The notes under the pieces were generated by a model that was not told the origin of the DNA, ran no database searches, and saw nothing but the letters and a program-made list of their open reading frames with translations. Made by a program: the position numbers and the translations under genes. Positions 43,419 to 55,464 of a stretch of 64,000 nucleotides of DNA are shown piece by piece (position 1 is the first letter of the stretch; every line of letters begins with the position of its first letter). Source of the DNA: Ophiocordyceps camponoti-saundersi (nom. inval.) (lineage: Eukaryota > Ascomycota > Sordariomycetes > Hypocreales > Ophiocordycipitaceae); assembly GCA_003339415.1 (NCBI GenBank), contig PDHQ01000016.1:72000-135999 (forward strand), given 5' to 3'.

Positions 43419-44467
43419 ATGACGACATCACCACCCTCCAAACCAATCTCCTCCAAACGAGGTAACCACCAGAAAACCCCACCAATTCCCTTTTCCCTCA
43501 CCTCAAAAACATTCACTAACCAACACCCAAAAAAAACACCCCAGTCTGGACAACCCTCATCACAAACCTAGACTACCTCCCCGGCCTCCTAACCCTATCC
43601 CACTCCCTCCGCCACCGCGCCCACTCATCCTACCCCCTGATCGCCCTGTACACAGACTCCTTCCCAGCAAGTGGCCTAGCCGCCCTCTCCGCGCGCGGCA
43701 TCCCCTACCAGCGAATCCCCTACCTGCTCCCTACCAAGTCACGCGACTACTCCGCAGACCCTCGCTTCTACGACTGCTGGTCAAAGCTAGCTCCCTTCTC
43801 CCTGACGGAATTCGATCGCGTCGTCCAGCTAGATGCCGACATGCTCGTCTTGAGGAACATGGATGAGCTCATGACGCTAGATCTCGACGACAACAACAAC
43901 AACAACACCGACGACGAGACGGGCTCTCGCGTCTTCGCAGCAGGCCACGCCTGCGTATGCAACCCCCTCCACAAACCGCACTACCCCAAAGACTGGATCC
44001 CCCAAAACTGCGCCTTCACCTCTCAACACGCCCACCCGGAAGCCGCCCAGACGCAAGCCCCCGATCCCTCCGTCGGCCCGCTAGGCTTCATGAACGGAGG
44101 CCTACAGGTCGTCAACCCTTCGAAACGACTGTACTCCCAGATACTAGCCCACATGGAAGCCGACGCCGCAAACATGGACTTCGCAGACCAGTCTCTCCTC
44201 TCGGATCTCTATCGAGGCCGCTGGTTGCCTCTGCCTTATGTCTACAACGCCCTCAAGACGATGCGCTGGCCAGGCGTTCACGACGCCATCTGGCGAGACG
44301 ACCGCGTCAAGAACGTTCACTACATCCTAAGTCCGAAACCGTGGGATGAGCTGGATGAGAACGGCAACTGGACCGGTTCCGACGAGACGCATCGTTGGTG
44401 GGTTGACGTCAATCGCGAGAGAAAAGCCCTCGAGAGGGAACAGAATATCCCCGAAGACGGGTTCTAA
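43419..44467 (+). CDS. Glycosyltransferase family 8 protein (glycogenin/galactinol synthase-like)
   Basis: Exons 43419-43461 and 43545-44467 (83-nt intron, branch CTAAC) give 321 aa. The GT8 hallmarks are present: the N-terminal VWTTLITNLDYLPGLLTLSH, the metal- and sugar-nucleotide-binding DxD at Asp111-x-Asp113 in VVQLDADMLVLRNMDEL, PLGFMNGGLQVVNPS, MDFADQSLLSDLYRGRW and the C-terminal VHYILSPKPWDE. A Glu-Asp-Asn run (DDNNNNNTDDE, after residue 125) is an insertion. No signal peptide or TM segment, so it is cytosolic. Fungal members of this clade transfer hexoses from UDP or GDP donors; the acceptor cannot be told from sequence. Confidence 0.9.
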
Positions 44468-45345
44468 GCAGTCTGACTTTTGATCTCACCTCGCCTCTGC
44501 CTTCCATCCTCCTCCTGATTACCTGCTACTACCAAACCAAGCAGGCGAAGCACATGACCCAAAGACCCCAATTTCTATATGCCATACGCGTCTGACTTGT
44601 TATGCTTTCTTATACACCATAACTTCTGCCATATGCCCGCCTGTACGCGACACAAGCCTCAACTCCCCACACCCATTTCCCAAATACAAACTCCGTGTTT
44701 GTCAGTCTGCGTGCGTCCCTTGATGAAAACAAAATCCCTGTCTGCCAGTCTTGTAGACTTGAGAGAGAGGGAGAGAGACATAGGAACAAACCCAACTCCT
44801 CGCCTTGACATGTATGAGTAGTAAAAAAAAAATCCCATAAAAGGAGTCAAAAGGACTGTAAGAGTCGGCACATAAAGAGGCGTCATTGATAAGACACAAG
44901 ACGATTTCTTCATCGTCTTCTCTTTTTTTTTTGTCATTTCTTTTCTCATTCTTACTTTCACTTTGCTTTTCTTCTGCTTCTTCACCTTCTTATTCTGCTT
45001 GTTCTGCTTCTTCTTCGACTTCTTCGAGGAGGAGACAGAAGGATGAGTCGCAAATGCGCTATACATAAGCCAAAGACACTCCTCACAAGCGTTCCGTCGC
45101 TGTTGATCTTCAGCTAAGAAAAGTAAAGTAGCGACATATGGCAGCTGCGTAAGAGAGAGAAACAAAGGAGGAGGAAAGGGGGGGGGGGAAACCGCAAAAC
45201 CCCCTGTAGGTTACCCCCCTGGTCGCATCAGGCGAGTGGCAACTCGTTCAAGCCGAGGCGATGACTTCAGTATAGCAGTCGTATTGCGAGATGGTGGTTG
45301 GAATCTTCGCTTCTGCGCCTCAGCGTCAGTCTTCATTCCATGACC
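44468..45345. other. 3' regions of GT8 and Atg2 genes
   Basis: Convergent 3' flanks. The stretch includes a T-rich segment at 44918-45025, a G10 run near 45180, and a short unexceptional region up to the Atg2 stop. ORFs here are Lys- or Ser-rich shadows. Confidence 0.45.
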
Positions 45346-48300
45346 TCAATGCTTATATTTCTGCATCCCGTTAGCCGTAAGACTTCATAAGAACCCGCTG
45401 ATGAAGAAGAAAACTCACCTCGTCGATGCGTCTTCGATTCTGCGGATCGATCGTGTTGGTCGCCCCCATGAGCGTCTGACCAATGACCTTCGTCACACCC
45501 ACCGCAGGCCGGAAGATGATGGTCGGCGCCCTTCTCAGAATCGCCCTCGCCGCGCCGCCCGCCGTACGACTTTCGAGAACCTCGCCCGGCACGGCGATAA
45601 TGGCGTCGCGCGCGAGGTTGACATCCCGCGTCAGGGAGCGATAACCCCCGCGTATGCCCTGCAGCACGCCCGTCGGCTGGTCCGCGTACAGCGATATCTG
45701 CTTCTGGTCCTCCGCCTCGAGCTCCCCGAGATCGTCGTCGTCGTCAAAGGCGTCCTTGTCGTCGTCGTCGCCGCCGCCACCACCACCAGCATCCCGCATA
45801 CGATGATGCTCTCCCCTCTCCGCCAGAAGCATCTCCTCGGCCCCCTGCAACGCGTACTGCGTTCCGACGGCAATCTTGGCCCCTAGCTTGACGAGCTCCG
45901 TGCCAGTCGTGCGCGCAAAAGCCGCCGCCCCCTTGGATATGCTGCGGACGACCCGCCCGTCCTTACGATACTCCCGCAGCGGAATCTCAACTAGGTCCCT
46001 GAAGCCGCTACCGATATTGACGAGCGACCGCACCGGAGCCAGGCCTGCAACAACTCCTGGAAGCTGGTTCCGCCGCACGTCGGGCGTCCAGATGTCGTTA
46101 AGCGTCTTGCCGAGACGGTCGAAGCCGGATACGCCATAGACGATGACGTGCCGAAGTACCATCCGCGCCTCTTCCAAGACGATAAAGTTCATAAACTCCG
46201 ACGTATGGCCCGACCGCAGCCCGGCGTAGTCGACCCGCTTCGGCTTGAAGTCGAGCTTGACGGGTATGTCAAAGACTTCGGCTCGCTGGAGGAAAGGAGC
46301 GTCGCCGCTGGCCGATGGCGCAGCTGGCGCCGAGCCCTCTTGCTCGTCCTTGAACTCGAAAAAGCGGGTGATAAAGTCGAGCGCGTCCTGGTCAACGTGG
46401 AGCCTCAGGGGCAGCACAGTGGCGCGCATTACAATCTCTGACGCCGCCAGGTCGGGGATAGGCCTCACGTTGAGCAGCTCGAGATGAACCATGTTAGTGC
46501 CCATCTCGCGCTCGCCCTGGTCCTGATCGTAGGTGGCAAACTTCTTCCACGTCGACGTCGGCACGTTGTCGAAGATGTCGAGCGCCTGCACCCTCACGTC
46601 GATGCTGCTCAAAGTCTCTTGGCCGCCGCGAGCCGTCGTCGCCGCCACCGACACTGGTGACGACGACGGGTAAGCAATGATGTCCGCGTTGACACCTCGG
46701 AGCTCGAAACTGATCTTGTGGCGCCGACTGCGGTTGAGACGCAGGCGGCGGCGACGACCGTGGCGTCCTTGTTGCGCGGGAGGATGCTGCCGGAGCACTG
46801 CCGTCCTGGTTGAGGAAGCCGTCGTCGTCGCGACCGACTCCGTCTCCGTCACCGTGTCTCCGTCGTCGCCCTGGTTGAGTCCCGCGTTGATCTCTCGCGT
46901 CAGCTCGCGCGGGTCGCGGTTCATCGGAATGCCGATGTAAATGGAGTTGAAGAGAAAGTCGCCAATCGTTTCTTCCTCTTCCATCTGCTCCTCGTAATTG
47001 TCGAGGCCGCCCAGGATCGTCGTCTGCTGCCTCAGCCTTTGCTGCTGCCGCTCCGTCGCCTTGGCTTCGACGTCCTCGACGGCTTGGGCGATGACGTCTC
47101 GTGTGCGGCTCCAGTCATAGCCGTCATACAAATTCCAGATGACGTGGACATCTTTGACTGACAACCTGAGCGGGCTGCGCCTGACGAGGGCGTCCGGTGC
47201 CACGTCATATGTGTTCTTGATCGCGTTCCACAGCTTGGCCCTCTGGTTTTCTCCTCGGCCTTCGTCGACGGCGAAAAAGTCTTCATGGATGTCGAGCCTG
47301 TCGACGCTGTCGTCCGTAAGTTGCTCGCAACTGGAGGAGGTATAGCCGGTTAAGAGAAAGTCGTCCGCCGTGTCCTGCGTCATCGCATCTCCCGCATTGC
47401 TACGAGCAGTGGCGTCAAAAAGCTCCTCTCCGCCAAGGGACTCTTCGTAGAGGCGAGAGTCGACCAGTGATCCGAGGCGGTTGCCGCCATAGCCCGCAGT
47501 CAACTCGCTGCCGGCCAGTTCCTGTGCCCCGGCAAAGTCTTGGTCAAAGTCGTAGTCTCCTTCGGGCTTCCCAAAGGCTTCGGCCGAGATGGACGCCAGG
47601 AGGTCCTGCACCGGCACCACCCTCGTCCTGTATTTGTCTTCCTTGCTCGGCGGCATGGGTGGCTTCAGACCGTTGGCCAACGCTATGAGCGTCTGGGTCG
47701 AGTCAGCACACGTTTCGAGCACCAACAAGTCGTCTCGAAGCTCAACGTCGACTTGCTTGCTGTCAGTGGCCATCCCATCGTCCGCGCAGACAGGCTTGAC
47801 TGTGGCGACGACGCTGGCAGATGACATGTAGGAAATTTCGACGAAGCCCCTGGCGCACAAGTCGGCAACCTGCGGCGATGCTGATGACGACGAGGACTGT
47901 CTTCGATGTCGACGTGCGCTGACCCGTTTCTCTACGCTCTTAGGGGCCATCGATTCTGCCCCGACGACGTCGTCTATTAGTAGCAGAGACGCCTTATTGA
48001 TGTTCACCGTCGTCGTCGTCGTCGTCGTCGTTTCGTTCGGTGACGGTATGACAGCCTGCATGCGCGCATCCGTGAGCACCACGAACAGTTTCGAAGGTAG
48101 GTTGAGAGGGTTGAGCCCAATAAGACAATCGCGCAGCCCGATATCCAGAGCAGTCGGTCTTTCTTTTGCCTGCTTCGGCTGGGTCCCGGCATCTTGATGA
48201 CTTGCCAGCACCTGTCGCGTTCTGATGAACAATGGCTGGCTCGCCTGATCGGCCAGGCTGGCAACGGAGGCTGCGAGGCTAGCTTCAAAGTCATGGGGGG

Positions 48301-51300
48301 TTGTGAGTTCCTCGTCGAGCCCCAACGCGTCCATGATGGTCGGGACGCGGTACTCGATCCGCAGATGTCGTAGCTTCAGTTTTACAGTCGGCTCCATTTC
48401 GTCTCCGATAATTCGAGCCATGACGGCCGGTCCCCTTTCTTCCGACGACGTCGAGGACGATGCGGAAGTCGGGTTTTCCGACGAAATGATTTGCTCATTC
48501 CCATTACGCCGAAGCGAAACTCCGCGGATGGCGACCGCAACAAGGGATGGAACGGTGATGTGGGCGACCTCGAGATCATCCATGTGACTCTCCAACAGTC
48601 CAAGTTTCCCCCCGACGTTGACGCTGACGCCCAGCTTCTGAAGCTTGGCCAGGATGAGAATCCCGGGGCGGTCGTCCTCAGGCAGATACTTGGCGGCCAC
48701 TGTAGTCGTCAGCTTGGCCAACTCCTCTCCCAACTTGGGCAGCGCCGGCACCAGCCGCGCCGGGCTCCCAACCCGAACGTTGACCGTCTCGATGGTGATC
48801 CTAAGAACCGAACCCTTCCGCCGCTGGCGTAGTAGGGTATCCACCATGATCTCGCCGTCATCGCCGTCATCAAACTTGCTTTTGGAGGGGATGATGAGCT
48901 CCAGGAGCTTATCCAGGTCTCGATCTTGCGGCACCGGCGAGAGCTCGAGGCGCAAGCCACCGGCCTCGGCAGACAGGGGTGGCGATTGGTGAAATTCCTG
49001 AAACTCATGATGACCTCTTGACCGCAGGCCGCTGTTCCGCATATAAGGACCAGAGAAGCGGATGTGGCTACATGCGATGCCGATGCCACTGTCTCGCCCG
49101 ACGACCTTGACGGCGTTGCTCTCGGCCGCCACGCTGCATTCTCTGCCGGCAAGTTCAACAAGAGCACCGCCGATACGCACATTCATCTTATTCCTCACGG
49201 CCGTCGAGGGGCGATGCTGCTGTTCGATGCCCTGATTGCCGCTGCCACGGCTCCTAGGCGGTGCCGCGAAGTGGACGACGGGTTTCGTCTTGCGCGAATC
49301 TAGCGAAGTCGGCGGCGACTCGGGCCTCGATGTGGTCGCGGACGCGCTCATGTTCAAGAAGCTACTGAGGCCACCAAACCAGCCCAGCGTTTCGTCCAGC
49401 CGCTGCAGGTCGAGCTGAATGACCAGCGGAAGAGTCTCAACGTCGACCACGGTTGACGTTGCCGACCGAATCACCTTGATACCGATGTCATGCCCGCCAG
49501 TGAGAAACGTGTCTCTTACCGAGGTACTCATCGGCCTCCCGGGATCAAAGGAAATCATATCGCCGTCTGCATAGCCGAAACGAAACCGCTCCAGGTCAAT
49601 CCTGGTAACGACAGCATCCTCCTCCGCCCGGTCGCCAGACGACGAGCTGGTGATTCGTGCGGGCGACACACGAACGCCAAGATTTCGCAAGGTGGCATTG
49701 AGAAGCACTTCTTCATCCTGGTCGAAGGCCAAAGACGACGGACCCAAGTGCCGTCCGTAAGTGTCTGCGACTCCCTTCACATGGTTGACGAAGTTGAGCG
49801 AGATTTCTTGAGCCAGGAATACGAATGCCGACGCTTTCTTCTCCTCTTTTTTCGACGTCCGCTTGCCGGAAACGACGGGTTCCTCGCGCTTCACAGCCTT
49901 GAGGAAATTATCGACGGCCATGGCCAGTAACAGGGCTAAAGAGGTGTCAAAGTCGACTGTCAATGGTGAGAGAATTACCTCGATTGCGTCTTCGTCTTCA
50001 ACCGCGGAGCCTTCACACCGTGCTCTACTCGAAGACTCTTCCATCTCAGGTGCTTCGGAGTAGGTAGACATTGCTAATGATTGAATCGGGAGGGGCAAGG
50101 CACCGTCGCCCCGTTGCTGCGAAGGCACATAAATGGATACGGCGTCCAGACGCATGATCTCCTTGACCACTCGAGACGGTCCCCTCGGTGTAGACGCGTC
50201 ATCCCGTTCCGGTAGCTCATCGCCGGCATCGACGTCCGGTGGCGACGTCTCATTCTCGAAGTGTGTAGGGCCCAAATTGCGTGTGCCTGAGACAGAGGAG
50301 GAAATATTGCCTCGCGACGTGGCTGAAGTCGGGTCTGATATTTTCAGGCCGGAGGAGCTTTCAGACTCTTCGCCCCAGGCTCCCGGCATAACCGATTTTG
50401 GGCTGCGCGCGGCCGCAGTTGATGGTGACTCTGCCTCCGCATTCGCCTCTTCTGCGGCAACAGCCAAACTAAAACCTTCCTCGACCAGCTCCTCGCGACT
50501 GCTCACCTCTGGCAGGGCAAGCGGCGCAGCACTGGCCATAGATTGGCGTTCCGTCGTAGAGAATGCGCTCATGTACATGCTCTCGGCTTCCTCGTGGGTG
50601 TAGAGATGCGATTCAGCCAGATCTTCTTCAAACCGATTGCGTGCCGAAAAGGAAGCGGCCGGGTCCAGTTGACGCGTCGTCGGCAGCGGTTCGTGACCGA
50701 TGTCCGGAGCAGATGCTCGCAACTCTCGTTGATGCACCAGCTCCCGGAACGGCGGCGCCTCTACGGTCGGGTGGAAGACAGATTCCTCTTCAGGCAGAAA
50801 GTTGGACCCATACATGGACGCCTCGACTCGAGGCGTGGAAAGGGCCTGGTCCTCAAGATCGTAGGGGATGGCCAGGGCGGCCTCGCTATCTCCCAGGGGG
50901 TGCTCCTCCTGCTCTGAGTCAGAAAGACGATCGCGAAAACTTTCCTGCAAAGAGGCCATGGGCTGCTCGCGAAAGCTCCCCTGCGACAACAGCGACGAGG
51001 ATTGGCGAGAGGGTGCGCTCCGAGCCAGAAGAGGCGAAGAAGAGGCGGCCGAGTGAGATGTAAGAGACGGCGAGCGCGTGAGAGCGGAGAAGACGTTTGT
51101 TTCGGAGATGATGTATGCGCGTAACTTGGCCAGCGAAATGTGACGTTTGCCAGGCTTCGGCATAAGGGCTGGGGGGTCGGTTGCGCTCGTCGTTTCATGG
51201 TGAGCGGCGGTCACGGCGGTCACGCCTTCGATCTGCATGCTTTCGAGAGTTATCTGGAAGGAGACGGGTTCGGGAGTGTGAGGCGACGTGCTTCCGTTGG

Positions 51301-52034
51301 CGGAAGGGACGCGCATGTCGAGTTGAAGGCTGACGTGGTTGATGCTCACTTGAGTGCGATCGACGATGCCCTGCAAGAAGTCGGCAAGAAAGACGGGAAG
51401 CGACAGAGGCTGACCAGTTCCAAGAGCGTTGGAATCGTCCTCACTGCTACTACCGTCGTCAGCCGTGGAGACAGAGGCAGCGAGATCCTGGGTTTCGGCA
51501 ACGAGCGCATCCTCCAGCCGCTTCCGCTCCAAGGAAGGCTGGGTGTCGAGAAAAGACTGCGCCAAGTCGACCGTGTTGGGGACCGCGTCGACGGTCGACG
51601 ATGAGGACGTCTGGGCTTGAGGGATATCGTGCTCGACAGAGTCGACGTTGATGGTGACCTCGACGCCGTCAACGTCGACGGTAATGGGACTCGTGTAAAA
51701 ATCCATGGGCACAGTGACCCTTAGAAGCAAAACCTTTGCGCGAGAGAGCTGAAGAGCGGTAGGAAGCTTCAATAGCTTGTCGAGTTTCTAAAAAGGCACG
51801 TTCAAGTCAGCCAACAGTCCCGAATTCCCACAGATGCCGGGGCAAGAAGGGCACACATACCTTGAGCTTGACGCCGACATCGCGAAACTCGAAGACGGTA
51901 TTTCTGCCGATGGCGAGCTCAAGATTATCCATATCCAGAGCCTCGGCTTCGAGGAAGTCAAGACGCGAGAGGGCATATCGCAGCAGCCTCTTGGGCATGC
52001 TGGAACTTCGAAAAGAAGGGAGAAAAGCAGCCAT
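45346..52034 (-). CDS. ATG2: Autophagy-related protein 2 (bridge-like lipid transfer protein)
   Basis: Exons 51861-52034, 45419-51787 and 45346-45360 give 2185 aa, normal for fungal Atg2. The chorein-type N-terminus ([20 protein letters not shown]; the [16 protein letters not shown] junction) forms the start of the lipid channel. The middle has long Ser/Glu-rich disordered segments and conserved strands. The Atg2 C-terminal domain ends in [20 protein letters not shown] and [19 protein letters not shown], and the 15-nt last exon adds KYKH-stop. Atg2 works with Atg18 and Atg9 to move phospholipids from the ER to the growing phagophore. Acidic and triplet-coded Asp runs (for example coded near 45740-45765) are insertions. 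The tiny last exon and the 174-nt first exon are both supported by family end sequences. Confidence 0.94.
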
Positions 52035-53008
52035 GATGGCCAAGAACTCTTCCGTCCCTCCTCTCTCACCCGAGGAGAAGAAAGAAGCAGAAAGACAAAT
52101 ATCCAGCCCCTTACGAGAGGAAACGACGTTCGCTAACTCCAGACCCTCGGCCAGACGAGGGGACCAGGCTCATGATGGGGAGGGAAGACGGTCTCGTCGG
52201 ATCGAAGTCGAGGCGATGCGAAAAAAAAAAAAGAAGGGCAAAGGCGGAACCGCAGGATCGACAGATGGAAGATTCCGCCGTCCGGAGGAAACTTCAGTGC
52301 TGCCTAAGAGACGAAAGGTAAGCGCGCAGTTCGCCCAGGCGGCGTCGGCAGATGACGGCTGGTGATTGATTGATGACGATGCTGCTGCTGATGGCTTGAG
52401 GTGCAATATGGTGGGGCCCTCCCCCACGCGCCGCAGGGCTGGGCTGGCACTGTAGCCGTCGTGATAGGTAAAGGATACATACCTTTTGCCTCCCTCGTGC
52501 GGTAAAAGTGGTGAGGCCACAGACGGGAACCATGTAGTGACTACTTGCTCACACGTCAATCACGGGGCGTACAGCGTGCCCCAGCGCGTGCCCCGGGAAG
52601 CCGGCCGCTGCAGCAGGTGACAGGCAGGGCGGGTGATTGGCCAGGCAGAAACGGGGTCACACAAGGCACGGGACCATGGGTGGCGGAAGCCGTCCTATGA
52701 AGACGTACGGACGAAGACTAACTAAGCCTTGACAATTATCGTCGACCTGCATAAGAAATGCAAATATTCGAGAAGTAAATTTTTTTCAGCCTCTTTTTCA
52801 AAACCTTTCTTTGGGGTTTTAAAGCTGAAAGGATTCTCATGATACGCCGCTACCGAGCTTATGCCTTGACATCCTACTACTGTTCATGTGAAAGGGGACG
52901 GACAGGATGCTCAATTCTATGTGGCTAGGTCAGGCAATTAAGGGATACAGATGCAGAACAGGAGAAGAGACAAATAGGCACAGAAACAGAGAGAAGAACA
53001 AGGGATGA
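52035..53008. other. Atg2 promoter and 3' flank of the amine oxidase
   Basis: Immediately upstream of Atg2 is purine-rich DNA with an A11 run near 52222. The remainder is ordinary sequence with no recognisable gene. An ORF of 129 aa on the minus strand (52170-52559) shows no motifs and probably lies in the 5' leader. Confidence 0.45.
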
Positions 53009-54632
53009 TCACTTCCCCTTTCGTTTCGACGACGACGACGACGACAGCCCATACGCCTCAGCCACCCGTCTCCCAACCGACTCGCCACTCCAGTAGGCCC
53101 CCGTGGCCGTCCCTATAGCCACAAAGGGCGCCGTATGCTCGCCGGCGAACCACAGCCCTCTCTCGGGGAGACCAGCCCTCATCGTCTTGATATCCTCGTC
53201 TCCCTCCTCGAGGCCGACCTGGAAGTTGCTGTAGGATCCGTAGCCGGCCAACTCGTCCGTCACCCAGGCCGTCGCCAGACAGCCCGAAGGACGGCAGTCG
53301 GCCGACGACTCGACGTAGCGCGGCAGCCGTGAGTAGTAGGGCTTGAAATATTCCGCCAGGTATTCGTCCCTCTCTGCCTCTGTCGTCAACGCAGACAGCT
53401 TCTCCGCCACTTGTCTGGACTGGTCGCCGAAGAGGTAGAAGAGGAGGGTCGCGTGAGAGGATCCCGGCTCAAGACTGGCCAATTCGACCGCCTCTTGCGC
53501 CCAGCGATCCGGGTTCGACTCGGGAGCGTAGTCGGGCGAGAGCCATTGGATGAAGCCCCGGACCTGGTCTTTGTCGCCGTCTTCTGACAGCCAGAAGGCC
53601 TTGGGAAAGCTAACGTACACCTATAGATGGAGGGGAGGAAGACATGAGCTGGAGTTCTCTTCTATTTCAAGTCTTATGCGCACCTTTTCTAGACATCCGT
53701 AGCCAATAGAGCCGATGGCCCGGGCGAGACGTGGGGGAAGAGGCGGCTCGAACGCCTCTACGTTCCGCTTCAGCCATCCGAGGGGACAGGTGACGACAAC
53801 ATCGTCAAAGGCCAAAACGGACTCTTCTGCGTCGCCGTGAACGACGTGAAGCCGCGTCTTCTCGCCTTGTTGCCCTCGACACGATATCCGTCGAACCTTT
53901 GTATCGAACAGTACCTCCGACTCCGCGAGGACCGGCCTCGCGATGACGTCGAGAATCTTCTTGTAGGTGCCGGCACAGAAGAGGTTCTCTGCTCCGGGGG
54001 GAAGGAATCATGGTCAGCAGAAAGTGACGAAACACCATAAAGGCTCTGTCTAGGGAATTCTCACCTCCATCAAGACACTCCTCGAGCCAGAAGTACTTGA
54101 GGCTCTGCCGCGAAACAGGACTACCGACAAAGGTCCCCCAAGTCTCGGCCAGCTGCAGGATAACGCGCTTATTATGCTCGGAATCGGGCTCTGTATCCGG
54201 GAATCGTTCAGCCACCTTTTCACGAAAGTAGTCATACAGACTCTTGGCGCTATTGATATCCAGGCACGACTCATTGGATAGCTTGAAGGCCTCCTGGATT
54301 ATGTCCCACATGACGTCAGCGTACCTCTCCCCATCCTCGGGCGGGAACAAGAGGCCGGCCTGGTCGAAGACATTAGAGACGGGCTCCCAACGGCCGATAA
54401 CCGTCTTGGTCTGCCGGGCCAGGTCGTGCATCGGGTTATCGAGCGTGCCATGTATCCAGTTGGGACCGACGTCGACGAGGTGACCGTTGGCCAGTTTCTC
54501 CTGCCATAGGCGGCCGCCGATGCGATTCCTGGCCTCTATCACCGTCACCCTGAAACCATGCCGCTGCAGCACATGGGCGCAGCGAAGTCCGGCCAGGCCA
54601 GCTCCGACGACGGCCACGTGAGGCTTGGCCAT
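53009..54632 (-). CDS. Flavin amine oxidase, polyamine-oxidase-like
   Basis: Exons 54065-54632, 53684-53988 and 53009-53620 give 494 aa, the usual length for FAD polyamine oxidases. The N-terminal Rossmann motif is VVGAGLAGLRCAHVL (GxGxxG at 10-15) with Glu33 closing it, then ARNRIGGR and the DVGPNWIHG segment typical of PAO/LSD1-type oxidases. The C-terminal FAD motif is LWFAGEHTAPFVAIGTATGAYWSG. No signal peptide or nuclear SWIRM domain is present. The C-terminus is Ser/Lys-rich (SSSSSSKRKGK), not a clear PTS1. The likely reaction is oxidation of spermine, spermidine or acetylated polyamines with H2O2 release. Substrate and compartment cannot be fixed from sequence. It lies upstream of, and on the same strand as, Atg2. 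Confidence 0.9.
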
Positions 54633-55464
54633 GGGCTCGTTGCTGTTGTTGTTGTTGTTCCTGCACTAAGACGGGTTGATTGGCTGTGAGCGAAGGGGAG
54701 CTATGCATGTAGTTATTCACGTAACCAGACTAACCTGCGCGAAAAAGTCCATGGCCGCAACCTTGCGCAGGAGATGGTCACGGCCCAGTCCAGGGAGACT
54801 AGCAAGCCTGACAGAGCGAAGATCCTGATAGATCTTGGACGAGGTGTTCCGCGGCGAATTATGGCATACTGAAAAGTTCTCCATGGTATAGAATACAAGG
54901 TATAGGAGGAGAAGAGATGTAAATGACGAATTGATACCGTTGGGGGGGGGTTGGTTGGTCGCTATAGGTGACAGTGTCGTCGTCTCACTGGCCGATATCA
55001 ATCTGCCGGCCCAGCGGGAGGACGAGAGGTAAATATGATGTTTCGACCCGAGTCTGGAGAAGCCTCGACATGCTGACGGAGGTGGGAACGGAGCCAGCCG
55101 TGATATAAGTCAGTTTAAGGGGTGACGGCGACAGCAAGTGCGACGGCGATGCCGACTCAATGTAAAGTCTAGAAGCCAGGGGTTCACGTGAGTTTTAATT
55201 CTCTTACCATCTCGACCATCATCATCATCTTCATGAAACTTGGCGTGGTGACGGGACCATTTGGTTCAGAGAGGTGAATACGAATGGGTGTTTTTTTTGT
55301 GCGAACCATAGGTTGGGAATACATACACACATAGGCATCAACTGGATCTCGCGTCGGTGCCAAGGATGGCAATACCCTTATAAGCACTATTACCAACGCT
55401 ATGAACACCATCATCGCCATCCCTACTTTCGTCTTCATCTTCATCTTACTACCGTCATCCTCTA
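54633..55464. other. Amine oxidase promoter and BBE 3' flank
   Basis: I see nothing I can defend as a gene. A minus-strand 86-aa ORF (55184-55444) has a hydrophobic N-terminus followed by low-complexity Met/Lys-rich sequence and begins only 20 nt after the BBE stop. CATC/TCATC triplets occur at 55217-55230 and 55409-55450. Confidence 0.4.

Noticed and set aside
44659..45165. 168-aa minus-strand Lys-rich ORF
   Set aside because: It reads a T-rich segment in the 3' flank of GT8 and Atg2; no domain or start context supports it.
55184..55444. 86-aa minus-strand ORF with hydrophobic N-terminus
   Set aside because: It begins 20 nt after the BBE stop codon inside what should be its 3' UTR, has a Met/Lys-rich low-complexity tail, and no homology I can recognise.
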